The notes under the pieces: model-generated | Told to the model about the DNA's origin: nothing | The model's input: only the letters and a program-made list of their open reading frames with translations | The model's database searches: none | Position numbers and translations under genes: made by a program | Shown here: in pieces, positions 45,574-54,235 of the stretch | How the letters are laid out: every line of letters starts with the position of its first letter | How positions within the stretch are numbered: the stretch's first letter is position 1 | Assembly: GCA_034659015.1 (NCBI GenBank) | Contig: JAYEGL010000014.1 | Span: forward strand, 149,503 to 213,502 | Direction: 5' to 3' | Origin: Maricaulis sp034659015 | GTDB lineage: Bacteria; Pseudomonadota; Alphaproteobacteria; Caulobacterales; Maricaulaceae | Length of the DNA stretch: 64,000 bases

Positions 45574-46479
45574 TCAGTCCAGCGCACCCGACCCGGTTGG
45601 CGCGCCGCCCGCACGGGCGGCCATGGCGCGTTCCTCGACGATCTGGTTGAGCAGTCCGGCCAGGCGCACACCGCCCTGCTTGAGCTGGTCGCGGCTGATG
45701 CGCAACGAACGCTGGTAGTAGGCGTCGCCCGGTTCGATCGTCTGTTCGGCATCGGCCCAGTAATAGGCAAAGCCCCGCGAGCGCACGATGTCGTGGCTTT
45801 CCTGGGCCCAGCCGATGGCATCCAGCGGCGCATAGACATCGACGCCTCCGAGCGGGATTTCCGCGGCAAGGGCGTCGGCGAAATACGACCAGCGCTCGGC
45901 CTCGGGTGCCCGGGGCCATTCCTCGCCCATATGGTCGAGAATGATCTCGCTGTCCCAGACCCGGTGGAGATTGGTGAAGCGCTCGCCGCGCCAGAGCACG
46001 GGAATGTCGTTGCCGCCGCGATCGCCCTCGATCGAGACGTGCAGCGGCTGGTGCACGTCGCCCATCCAGTGGGCGAGGAATTTCAGTGCCTCCAGGCGCT
46101 CTTCGTCGCTGCGCGACCGGTCCGCGAAAATGCCGGCATGCAGGTCGATGGCCTCGGTGAGGCAGCCGTCCTCGGCGCAATCTTCCGGATCGATGTGCGG
46201 ATCGTTGCGGGTCTGGTTGAGATAATGCCAGGGCGCCGTATGGCGGTGGGTCGTGCCGCGGACCCGGTCGGCCCAGGAACAGGCGTCGCGGAAATGGTCG
46301 AACTCCGCATCCAGCGCGATCAGCCGGTCGACTTCCGTGCGTGCCGCTTCGGAGAGATAACGATAGGCCAGATCGCACACGATGCGATGACCGTCGCGCC
46401 CGTAGGCCTCGGCCGGCGCCGTCATCCCCGCACACGCCACTAGTGCCGCCGCAGCGACCACTCCGCCCCAGATCCGCAT
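45574..46479 (-). CDS. Secreted S1/P1-type nuclease
   Basis: A 301-residue exported zinc nuclease that hydrolyses single-stranded nucleic acids. MRIWGGVVAAAALVACAGMT begins a signal peptide ending APAEA. The zinc-ligand motifs are GRDGHRIVCDLA, DACSWADRVR, TAPWHYLN, LKFLAHWMGDVHQPLHV, DRGGNDIPV and NLHRVWDSEII. In classic S1/P1 enzymes the mature N-terminal Trp is a ligand; here the cleaved protein would start Tyr-Gly-Arg-Asp-Gly-His. It may supply phosphate or nucleosides from external DNA or RNA. Confidence 0.93.
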   Translation of the reverse strand: MRIWGGVVAAAALVACAGMTAPAEAYGRDGHRIVCDLAYRYLSEAARTEVDRLIALDAEFDHFRDACSWADRVRGTTHRHTAPWHYLNQTRNDPHIDPEDCAEDGCLTEAIDLHAGIFADRSRSDEERLEALKFLAHWMGDVHQPLHVSIEGDRGGNDIPVLWRGERFTNLHRVWDSEIILDHMGEEWPRAPEAERWSYFADALAAEIPLGGVDVYAPLDAIGWAQESHDIVRSRGFAYYWADAEQTIEPGDAYYQRSLRISRDQLKQGGVRLAGLLNQIVEERAMAARAGGAPTGSGALD

Positions 46480-46648
46480 GATGCACTCCGCCCTTTGCGC
46501 AGGCGGTCCGCACCGCCCTCCCGGCGCTGTCTAGGCGAGGCGAAGCGTGGGCTCTACTAGCCAGGACGGGCATGAAAAACCGGCACTACCCCCGATGGCG
46601 CACGGCGCCGATCACCGCTCATCCGGTTGCACGAAACATCATGAACTA

Positions 46649-46693
46649 TACCGTCCGGACGGTATTGACTGTACCGTCTGGACGGTTTATGTG
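46649..46693 (+). promoter_or_regulatory. TetR promoter with two operators
   Basis: TACCGTCCGGACGGTA (46649-46664) is a perfect palindrome, and TACCGTCTGGACGGTT (46672-46687) is nearly so; centres are 23 bp apart. TTGACT (46665-46670) followed 17 bp later by TATGTG (46688-46693) forms a plausible promoter, with the second operator filling its spacer. The tetR ATG is at 46725. The rest of the 245-bp gap shows nothing else. Confidence 0.85.
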
Positions 46694-46724
46694 CAGCGCA
46701 ACAAAATCAGCACAGAGACCACAC

Positions 46725-47273
46725 ATGTCGGACAAGCCGACCACAAAAGACCTGATCCTGGACGCTGCGGAAACCGTCGTGGCGCGCGAGGGCGCACGCC
46801 ACATGACGATCGATGCCGTCGCCGCAGACGCGCGCATTTCCAAGGGCGGCGTTCTCTACCACTACCCCAACAAGATGGCCCTGCTGGAGGCCATGGTAAC
46901 GCGCATGGTCAGCGGCGTGTGCGACGACATCCACCGCGCCGAGAGCGAAGCCCGCGAGCGCGGAGTGCCGGTCCTGCCGCATGTCATCGAGACGCTGTTC
47001 CAGCGCGACGGCCCGAAGGAACAGGTCGGCAATGCGGTCCTGGCCGCCTCGGCGGAACAGCCCCAATTGCTCGAGGTCGCCGGCGGCGTGCTGGCCAAGG
47101 AGTTCCAGCGCCTGACCGAAGACGCCCCCGATCCCGTGCTCGCCCAGATCGCCTTCCTGACCCTCGACGGCCTCAAACTGACCGCCCTTCTGGGCCTCGA
47201 CCACGTCTTTGACCACCAGATCGACGCGATCAAGCACCGCGTCATCACGATGACCCGTGAGATGTATCAATGA
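46725..47273 (+). CDS. TetR-family repressor of the adjoining RND efflux operon
   Basis: A 182-residue regulator starting MSDKPTTKDLILDAAETVVA, with the helix-turn-helix MTIDAVAADARISKGGVLYH and YPNKMALLEAMV, and a C-terminal ligand domain (TLDGLKLTALLGLDHVFDHQ). The start lies just downstream of two palindromic operators, so it should repress itself and the efflux genes, which follow with an ATGA overlap. The frame extends to 46572 but would run through the operators. The inducing ligand is unknown. Confidence 0.93.
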   Translation: MSDKPTTKDLILDAAETVVAREGARHMTIDAVAADARISKGGVLYHYPNKMALLEAMVTRMVSGVCDDIHRAESEARERGVPVLPHVIETLFQRDGPKEQVGNAVLAASAEQPQLLEVAGGVLAKEFQRLTEDAPDPVLAQIAFLTLDGLKLTALLGLDHVFDHQIDAIKHRVITMTREMYQ

Positions 47274-48349
47274 CCCGCCTCGCCCCGATTTCCGCCCTTG
47301 CGGCCCTGTTTGCCCTGGCCGCCTGCTCCGGCGAAGCGCCAGCCCCCGAGGCGCCGCCGCGCCTGGTCCAGCTCGGCGAAGTGGCTAGCATGGCTCCGGA
47401 AGCCCGGCACGAATTCGTCGGCCGCGTGGAAGCGCGGTTGAGCGTGGACATGGCCTTCCAGGTCAGCGGCCAGCTGGCAGACCTGCCTGTCACGGAAGGT
47501 CAGCGCATTGCCGAGGGCGATCTGGTCGCGCGTCTCGATCTGGAGGATTTCGAACGCGCCCTGCACGAAGCCCGCGTGCAGATGCAACAGGCCCGCACCG
47601 ATCTGGAGCGCCAGCGCACGCTGCACGAACGCGGCATCGCCTCGCAGGCCGCGCTGGACAGCGCCCAGACCCAGTACGACCTGCGCCAGGTGGCGCTCCA
47701 GACCGCCCAGCGGAACCTGGAATACGCCACGCTGAGCGCGCCCTTCGACGGCCTGGTCAGCCGGCGCCTCGTGGACAATTACACCATCGTCTCGCCGGGC
47801 CAGCCGATCGTGAGGATCCAGGATATCGGCGAGCTGCGCGTCTCCATCCCCGTCTCCGAGGATATGGTGGCCACCTTCGACCAGACCAATCTGATCGAGC
47901 TGGAAGCGGCCTTCTCCTTCCTGCCGGGACAGACGTTCAGCCTGACGCCGCGCGAACTGGTCAGCGAACCGGACGACACCTCCAACACCTACCGCGCCAT
48001 CGCGGCCCTGCCCGACAATATCCCGGCCAACATCCTGCCCGGCATGACGGCGACCGTGTGGGCCGAATTCGAGCGCAACGCCCCGGTCTCCACCCATGTC
48101 GCCGTTCCCCTCGCCGCCGTCGCCGAACGGCCGGACGGCACGAATGTGGTCTGGCTCTATGATGCCGAGACCGGAACGGTCTCATCGCGCATCGTGGAAA
48201 CCGACGGGCTGCGCGGCGACCGCGTCATCATCAGCGCCGGTGTGCAACCGGGCGACAGGATCGTCACCGCCGGCGTATCCGCCCTGCATGAAGGCATGGA
48301 AGTGCGCCCCCTCGACGCCACGCAGCCCCGTTTCGGATCCACCCAATGA
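47270..48349 (+). CDS. RND efflux periplasmic adaptor (membrane fusion) lipoprotein
   Basis: A 359-residue adaptor linking the RND pump to an outer-membrane channel. The N-terminus MTRLAPISALAALFALAAC ends in a lipobox (Cys19). Then come the lipoyl half (VEARLSVDMAFQVSGQLADL), a coiled-coil hairpin (LHEARVQMQQARTDLERQRT) and the second lipoyl half (YATLSAPFDGLVSRRLVDNY). The beta-barrel and membrane-proximal parts follow. Its ATG overlaps the tetR stop, and it overlaps the pump gene by 4 bp, so all three are co-translated. No outer-membrane channel gene is in the operon. Confidence 0.95.
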   Translation: MTRLAPISALAALFALAACSGEAPAPEAPPRLVQLGEVASMAPEARHEFVGRVEARLSVDMAFQVSGQLADLPVTEGQRIAEGDLVARLDLEDFERALHEARVQMQQARTDLERQRTLHERGIASQAALDSAQTQYDLRQVALQTAQRNLEYATLSAPFDGLVSRRLVDNYTIVSPGQPIVRIQDIGELRVSIPVSEDMVATFDQTNLIELEAAFSFLPGQTFSLTPRELVSEPDDTSNTYRAIAALPDNIPANILPGMTATVWAEFERNAPVSTHVAVPLAAVAERPDGTNVVWLYDAETGTVSSRIVETDGLRGDRVIISAGVQPGDRIVTAGVSALHEGMEVRPLDATQPRFGSTQ

Positions 48350-51300
48350 GCCTGCAGTCGCAAAGCGCCATCTCCTTCGCCCGCACCTCGATCGAAAAGC
48401 CGGTCATCACCTGGCTGGTCATCCTGTTCTGCGTGCTCGGCGGTCTCTACGGCTTCCTCAATGTCGGCCGGCTGGAAGACCCGTCCTTCACGATCAAGCA
48501 GGCGATCATCTTCACGCCCTATCCCGGCGCCACGGCCGACGAAGTCGAGCTGGAGGTCACCGAACACCTGGAAATCGCGATCCAGCAGATGGGCGAGGTG
48601 AACGAGATCCGCTCGGAAAGCTCGCCCGGCATGTCGGAAATCCATGTCGAGCTGCATGACACGACCGATGCCGCCGACGTTCCGGCCGCCTGGACCGAAC
48701 TGCGCGCACGCATCCGCGATGCGAGCGCCGGACTGCCACCCGGTGCCCAGACCCCGATCGTCTACGACGATTTCGGCGATACCTACGGCATCTTCTACGC
48801 CGTGACCGCCGAGGGTTATTCCGATGACCGGATCCGTGACATTGCGCGCATGCTGCGGCGCGAGCTGCTCACTGTGGACAATGTCGCCAAGGTCTCTGTC
48901 GAGGGCGAACCGGAAGAGCGGATCTATATAGAGATCCCGCAGGAAAGCCTGGCCCAGCTCGGCCTGTCCTACCAGAGCCTGCTCAGCGAGCTGGACCGCC
49001 AGAACGCGGTCGTATCGGCCGGTGCCACACCGCTGGACGAGAATTATGTGCGCATCTCTATTCCGCAGACGCTGGGCGGGGTCGATGCAATCAGCAATCT
49101 GCTGATCACGCCGGGAAACAGCAATGAGACGATCCGGCTGTCGGATATCGCCGAGGTGACCCGGGCGAGCGAGGAGCGGCCGCAGCAGCTGATCTACCAC
49201 AACAATACCCGCGCCTTCACGCTGGGCGTTTCCGGACTGGAAACCGCCAATATCGTGGATGTGGGCCATGCGGTGGAGGCGCGGCTGACCGAGCTGGAGA
49301 GCGCCCTGCCCGTGGGTGTGGAACTCCACCCGATCTACCAGCAGCACATCGTCGTCGACGAGGCGATCAACAACTTCCTGTTCAGCCTCGGCCTGTCGAT
49401 TGCCATCGTGATCGGCGTGCTGTGCGTCTTCATGGGCTGGCGCGCCGGCCTGACCGTCGGCTCCGCCCTCTTCCTCACCGTCGCCGGCACCGTCTTTTTC
49501 ATGAACATGTTCGCGATCGAGATGGAGCGTATCTCGCTGGGCGCGCTGATCATCGCCATGGGCATGCTGGTCGACAACGCCATCGTGGTCGCGGAAGGCA
49601 TGCTGACCGGCGTGATGAAGGGCAAGCCGCGGCTGGAGGCGGCCGAGGAGGCCGTGGAATCCACCCAGTGGCCGCTGCTCGGCGCCACGGTGATCGGCAT
49701 TCTCGCCTTCGCCGGCATCGGCCTGTCGCCGGACGCCACCGGTGAATTCCTGTTCTCGCTGTTCGCGGTGATCGGCATCTCCCTGCTGCTCAGCTGGGTG
49801 ATCGCGGTCACCGTCGTGCCGATGATCGGCTTTCACCTCTTCCACGCCCAGCGCCAGAAGGCGCTGGAGCGCGGCGATGCGCCGGAAGACGACACAGCGC
49901 TCTATTCCGGCCGCATGTACCGTTTCTATCGCGCCGTTCTGGAACCGGCCCTGGCCCGGCGCTGGCTGGTCCTGGGCGGGCTGATCGCGGTGACCGTGGT
50001 CTGCTATGTCGGCTTCGGCTCGGTGAAGAATTCCTTCTTCCCGGATTCCAACACACCGATGTTCTACGTGAATGTGGAGCATCCCGAGGGGACCGACATT
50101 CTGGCCACCGCCTCGACCATGCGCCAGATCGGCGCCTTCATTGCGGAACAGCCGGAAACCGAGGCCTTCGACACTTTCGTGGGTGCCGGCGCCACGCGTT
50201 TCATGCTGACGTACAATTCGGAACAGCCGAACACGGCCTACGGCCAGGTGATCGTGCGCACCGCCCACCGCGACGAGATCCCGGCGCTGGCCGAACGGAT
50301 CCTGACCCATGTCCGCGACACCTATCCGCAGGTCCGCATCCGCGCCGACCGGATCGTTTTCGGCCCGCCCTCCGGCGCCAAGCTGGAGGCACGCATCCTG
50401 GGCCCCGACGCCGACACGCTGCGCGCGCTGGCCGACGAGGTGATGCTGGCGCTGAACGAGCGCGGCAATGTGATCGATCTGCGCACCGACTGGCGCAGCC
50501 GCGCCCCGGTGATCAATCCGGTGATGATCGAGGAGCGCGCCCGCACGATCGGCGTAACCCGCGAGAATGTCGCCAATGCCATGCTGTTCGCGACCGAAGG
50601 CTCCCAGGTCGGTGTCTATCGCGAAGGCGAGGAGCTCATCCCGATCGTCGCCCGGGCACCGGCCTCCGAACGGGCCGGCCAAACCTATCTGGGCGACCGT
50701 CTGGTCTGGAGCTCCGAGCAGGCCGCCTACATACCCATCGGCCAGGTCGTCTCGCATTTTGCCGTGGATTTCGAGGACGTGCTGATCCAGCGCCGCAACC
50801 GCACAAGGACCATCTCTGTGCGTGCCAATCCGCAGCCGCACGAGACCGCGGCCGAGGCCTTTGTGCGCTTCAGTGAAATCGTCGAATCGGTCGACCTGCC
50901 GAACGGCTACACACTGGAATGGGGCGGAGAGTATGAAAGCGCGATGGAGGCGAACCAGTCGCTGGGCAGCCAGCTTCCGCTGACCTTCATCGCCATGCTG
51001 ACCATCTCCTTCCTGCTCTTCGCCAAGGTGCGCCAGCCGCTGATCATCTGGGCTGTGGTTCCCATGTCCGTCAACGGGGTGGTGATCGGGCTTCTGGCCA
51101 CCAATGTCGCCTTCTCCTTCACCGCCCTGCTGGGCCTGCTGTCCCTGTCGGGCATGCTGATCAAGAATGCCATCGTGCTGGTCGACGAAATCGACATGCG
51201 CATCCAGGCCGGCGCCAACCGGTACCAGGCCGTACGCGACGGATCGGTCAGCCGCCTGCGGCCTGTCCTGCTGGCCGCCGCCACCACCATTCTGGGCATG

Positions 51301-51456
51301 ACGCCGTTGCTGGCGGACGCCTTCTTCCAGGGCATGGCGGTGACGATCATCGGCGGACTGACCTTCGCCTCCATCCTCACCATGATCGCGGTGCCGGTGC
51401 TCTACGCCCTCTTCTTCGGCATCCGCCACGGCGAGCGCGACCAAGCGCCCGCTTGA
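48346..51456 (+). CDS. RND-family multidrug/solute efflux pump
   Basis: A 1036-residue inner-membrane proton-driven exporter. Family features are the N-terminal FARTSIEKPVITWLVILFCV, a large periplasmic loop, the TM4 motif MGMLVDNAIVVAEGM with the paired acidic residue of the proton relay, and the second-half GMLIKNAIVLVDEID. The length is typical of HAE1-type drug exporters, and the SLQSQSAISFARTSIEKPV start resembles AcrB-like relatives that work with one adaptor. Substrate is not predictable; TetR control suggests inducible export of a toxic compound. Confidence 0.95.
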   Translation: MSLQSQSAISFARTSIEKPVITWLVILFCVLGGLYGFLNVGRLEDPSFTIKQAIIFTPYPGATADEVELEVTEHLEIAIQQMGEVNEIRSESSPGMSEIHVELHDTTDAADVPAAWTELRARIRDASAGLPPGAQTPIVYDDFGDTYGIFYAVTAEGYSDDRIRDIARMLRRELLTVDNVAKVSVEGEPEERIYIEIPQESLAQLGLSYQSLLSELDRQNAVVSAGATPLDENYVRISIPQTLGGVDAISNLLITPGNSNETIRLSDIAEVTRASEERPQQLIYHNNTRAFTLGVSGLETANIVDVGHAVEARLTELESALPVGVELHPIYQQHIVVDEAINNFLFSLGLSIAIVIGVLCVFMGWRAGLTVGSALFLTVAGTVFFMNMFAIEMERISLGALIIAMGMLVDNAIVVAEGMLTGVMKGKPRLEAAEEAVESTQWPLLGATVIGILAFAGIGLSPDATGEFLFSLFAVIGISLLLSWVIAVTVVPMIGFHLFHAQRQKALERGDAPEDDTALYSGRMYRFYRAVLEPALARRWLVLGGLIAVTVVCYVGFGSVKNSFFPDSNTPMFYVNVEHPEGTDILATASTMRQIGAFIAEQPETEAFDTFVGAGATRFMLTYNSEQPNTAYGQVIVRTAHRDEIPALAERILTHVRDTYPQVRIRADRIVFGPPSGAKLEARILGPDADTLRALADEVMLALNERGNVIDLRTDWRSRAPVINPVMIEERARTIGVTRENVANAMLFATEGSQVGVYREGEELIPIVARAPASERAGQTYLGDRLVWSSEQAAYIPIGQVVSHFAVDFEDVLIQRRNRTRTISVRANPQPHETAAEAFVRFSEIVESVDLPNGYTLEWGGEYESAMEANQSLGSQLPLTFIAMLTISFLLFAKVRQPLIIWAVVPMSVNGVVIGLLATNVAFSFTALLGLLSLSGMLIKNAIVLVDEIDMRIQAGANRYQAVRDGSVSRLRPVLLAAATTILGMTPLLADAFFQGMAVTIIGGLTFASILTMIAVPVLYALFFGIRHGERDQAPA

Positions 51457-51490
51457 CGATCCGGTGCGGGCAGGCCAACGCTCCTGCCCC

Positions 51491-52636
51491 ATGAACCGGA
51501 TCGAAAACGCCCACAATATCGCGGCGCTGCGCCGAGAGGCGCGGCGCCGCCTGCCCCGCATGGTGTTCGACTATATCGACGGCGGGGCCGACGACGAGGT
51601 CACGCTGGGCAACAATAACCGCCGCTATGCCGACTACGAGCTGATGTTCAAGTCGCTCGTCGACATTTCCGAGATCGACACCTCGACCACGGTGATGGGC
51701 GATGCCTGCTCGGCTCCGGTCATCGTGACGCCCACTGCCGTGCAGCGCCTCTTCCATCCGCGCGAGGGCGAGGCCGCCGTGGCGCGGGCGGCAAAAAAGG
51801 CGGGGCTGGTCCACTGCCTGTCCACTCTCGCATCGACCACGATCGAGGATATCGCGCGCTTCAATGACGGGCCGAAATGGTTCCAGGTCTATGTCTGGAA
51901 GGATCGCACCCTCGTCGAGCAGGCTCTGGAGCGTGCCAAGGCCGCCGGCTTCACCGGGCTGATCCTCACCGTCGACGTGCCCGTCGCCGGCAATCGCGAA
52001 CGCGACCTCGTCAACGCCTTCTCCGTGCCGCCCGAGATCAACGCCAAGACGGTCAGCCAGGTCCTCAAACGCCCGGGCTATCTCTGGGACATCGCGACAA
52101 CGTCGAAAATCTCCACCGCCAACTGGGTCGACCTGGAGACCCGTGACATGGGCATCGCCGAATTCCTCGACACCCAGTTCGACCGCACGGTGACGTGGGA
52201 GGATGCGAAGTGGATGAAGGAGATCTGGGGCGGCCCCTTCGCCATCAAGGGCATCTGCCGCGCCGACGATGCGCGCCGCTGCGTCGATGCCGGGGCCGAC
52301 GCGGTGTGGATCTCCAATCATGGCGGCCGCCAGCTGGACACCGCGCCGGCCACGATCGACACGCTCGGCGATGTCGTTGCCGCGGTGAGCGATCAGGCCG
52401 AGGTCATTCTGGACGGCGGCATCCGCCGGGGCACGGATATCGTCAAGGCCATCGCCCTGGGCGCCAAAGCCGTGGCCGTGGGCCGGCCCTATCTCTACGG
52501 GCTGGGTGCGGGCGGCGAAGCCGGCGTGACCCGCGCACTGGACATTCTCACCAGCGCCTTGCGGCGCGACATGGCGCTTACCGGCGTTACCCGGCTGGAC
52601 GAATTGACGCCGGACTTCGTGCGCAAACCGCGCTAG
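51491..52636 (+). CDS. FMN-dependent alpha-hydroxyacid dehydrogenase (lactate/mandelate dehydrogenase type)
   Basis: A 381-residue enzyme that oxidises an L-alpha-hydroxyacid to the 2-oxoacid. The family order is intact: RRLPRMVFDYIDGGADDEVT, TPTAVQRLFHPREGEAAVAR, LTVDVPVAGNRERD, FAIKGICRADDAR, the active-site HGGRQLD and DGGIRRGTDIVKAIALGAKA. Membrane-bound L-lactate and (S)-mandelate dehydrogenases share this layout. The adjacent ThDP enzyme would act on the oxoacid product. The ATG at 51491 is used; an in-frame upstream start adds only a few residues. Confidence 0.93.
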   Translation: MNRIENAHNIAALRREARRRLPRMVFDYIDGGADDEVTLGNNNRRYADYELMFKSLVDISEIDTSTTVMGDACSAPVIVTPTAVQRLFHPREGEAAVARAAKKAGLVHCLSTLASTTIEDIARFNDGPKWFQVYVWKDRTLVEQALERAKAAGFTGLILTVDVPVAGNRERDLVNAFSVPPEINAKTVSQVLKRPGYLWDIATTSKISTANWVDLETRDMGIAEFLDTQFDRTVTWEDAKWMKEIWGGPFAIKGICRADDARRCVDAGADAVWISNHGGRQLDTAPATIDTLGDVVAAVSDQAEVILDGGIRRGTDIVKAIALGAKAVAVGRPYLYGLGAGGEAGVTRALDILTSALRRDMALTGVTRLDELTPDFVRKPR

Positions 52637-52684
52637 AACGGACAAAAGACAAAACGACAAGACAAGACGGTTGGAGGACAGTCG

Positions 52685-54235
52685 ATGTTTGCAGCGGAAA
52701 GCCTTGTGCGCACCCTGATCAATCAGGGCGTGGAGGTCTGTTTCACCAATCCGGGCACCTCGGAAATGCACATGGTCGCAGCGCTCGACCGGATCGAGGG
52801 CATGCGCTCGGTGCTGTGCCTGTTCGAGGGCGTGGCGACCGGCGCCGCCGATGGGTATGCCCGCATGGCGGGTAAGCCGGCGAGCACGCTGCTGCATCTG
52901 GGCCCCGGCGTGGGCAACGGCCTGGCCAATCTGCACAACGCCCAGCGCGGCCATGCGCCGGTCGTCAACATTGTCGGCGATCACGCCCGGGACCACCTCA
53001 AGCTCGACGCGCCTCTGACCAGCGATGTCGACGGTGTCTGCCGCCCGATGTCGCGCTGGGTGGGACGGGTGACCCAGCCTTCGGAGGTCTCGGCCATGGC
53101 GGTCGAGGCCGTGCGCCAGGCCTACGGCCCGGAACGTGGCGTCGCCAGCCTCATCCTGCCGGCCGACTGCGCCTGGTCGAATGCCGAGCCGGACGTGCTG
53201 CCCGCGATCAATCCGCCCGGGCTGAATGCCGTGCCGGCGGACACGGTGGACCGTGTCGCGGAGGCCCTGAAGGCCGCGAAGTCGCCAGTCATCCTGCTCG
53301 GCAACGAGGCCTGTCTGGATGTCGGACTGGAGGCTGCCGGACGGATCGCCGGGGCGACCGGGGCCAAACTCTTCATGGACACCTTCGTGCCGCGCATCGC
53401 GCGGGGCCATGGCCGCGTCTCGCCGCAGCGCCTGGCCTATTTCGGCGAACAGGCGCTGGAGGAACTGGCCGGCACCGACCTCCTGGTGATCGCCGGATCC
53501 AAACCGCCCGTCGCCTTCTTTGCCTATCCCGGCCAGCCGGGCGAACTGACCCCGCCGGAGACGAACACGCTGACCCTGGGCGGTCCGGCCGACGATATCG
53601 GCCAGGCACTCGGCGATCTGGCCGCGCATTTCCCCGGCACGGCGGCCCCGGAACCGTCGCCCCGCGCCGGAGCGCCGGACCTCGCCCCGGACGAACCGCT
53701 CAACCCCGGCTATGTCGGCATTTCCCTGTTGCGCCACATGCCCGAGGACTCGGTGATCTGCGACGACTCCACCACATCGGGCATGGGCGTCTTTCCCTGG
53801 ATCGAGAACGGGCCGCGCCATGACTGGCTGTGCCTGACCGGCGGGGCGATCGGGTCGGGCATGCCCCAGGCCGTCGGCGCCGCCATGGCCTGTCAGGACC
53901 GTCAGGTTTTCGCCCTCAGCGGCGACGGAGCCGCGGCCTATACGCTGCAGGCCCTGTGGACCCAGGCGCGCGAAAAGCAGAACGTGATCAACATCGTGTT
54001 CGCCAATCACTCCTACCTGGTGCTCAATGTCGAACTGTCCCGTGTCGGCGCCGGTGAGCCCGGCCCCGCCGCCCAGCAAATGTTGTCGCTGGACAATCCG
54101 AAAATGGATTGGGTGAAACTGTCGGAGGGCTTCGGTGTACCGGCGCAGCGCGCCCGGACAGCCGGCGAGTTCGACGCCGCCCTGCAGGCGGCGCTCGACG
54201 CCGGCGGCCCGCAGCTTGTCGTCGCGGAAATCTAG
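52685..54235 (+). CDS. ThDP-dependent decarboxylase/acetolactate-synthase-like enzyme
   Basis: A 516-residue ThDP enzyme with the PYR, central and PP domains of the ILVB/benzoylformate-decarboxylase family. Seen are the N-terminal EVCFTNPGTSEMHMVAALDR, the catalytic-Glu region CLFEGVATGAADGYARMAG, GPGVGNGLANLHNAQRGHAP, and the ThDP motif LSGDGAAAYTLQALWTQARE ending in a modified VFANHSY. No small regulatory subunit is adjacent, which argues against true acetohydroxyacid synthase. Beside a hydroxyacid dehydrogenase, an oxoacid decarboxylase (mandelate-pathway-like) is the better guess. It overlaps the kinase gene tail to tail by 4 bp. Confidence 0.88.
   Translation: MFAAESLVRTLINQGVEVCFTNPGTSEMHMVAALDRIEGMRSVLCLFEGVATGAADGYARMAGKPASTLLHLGPGVGNGLANLHNAQRGHAPVVNIVGDHARDHLKLDAPLTSDVDGVCRPMSRWVGRVTQPSEVSAMAVEAVRQAYGPERGVASLILPADCAWSNAEPDVLPAINPPGLNAVPADTVDRVAEALKAAKSPVILLGNEACLDVGLEAAGRIAGATGAKLFMDTFVPRIARGHGRVSPQRLAYFGEQALEELAGTDLLVIAGSKPPVAFFAYPGQPGELTPPETNTLTLGGPADDIGQALGDLAAHFPGTAAPEPSPRAGAPDLAPDEPLNPGYVGISLLRHMPEDSVICDDSTTSGMGVFPWIENGPRHDWLCLTGGAIGSGMPQAVGAAMACQDRQVFALSGDGAAAYTLQALWTQAREKQNVINIVFANHSYLVLNVELSRVGAGEPGPAAQQMLSLDNPKMDWVKLSEGFGVPAQRARTAGEFDAALQAALDAGGPQLVVAEI

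Noticed and set aside
48157..51561. 1134-aa minus-strand frame opposite the RND pump
   Set aside because: Antisense shadow of a well-supported RND gene.
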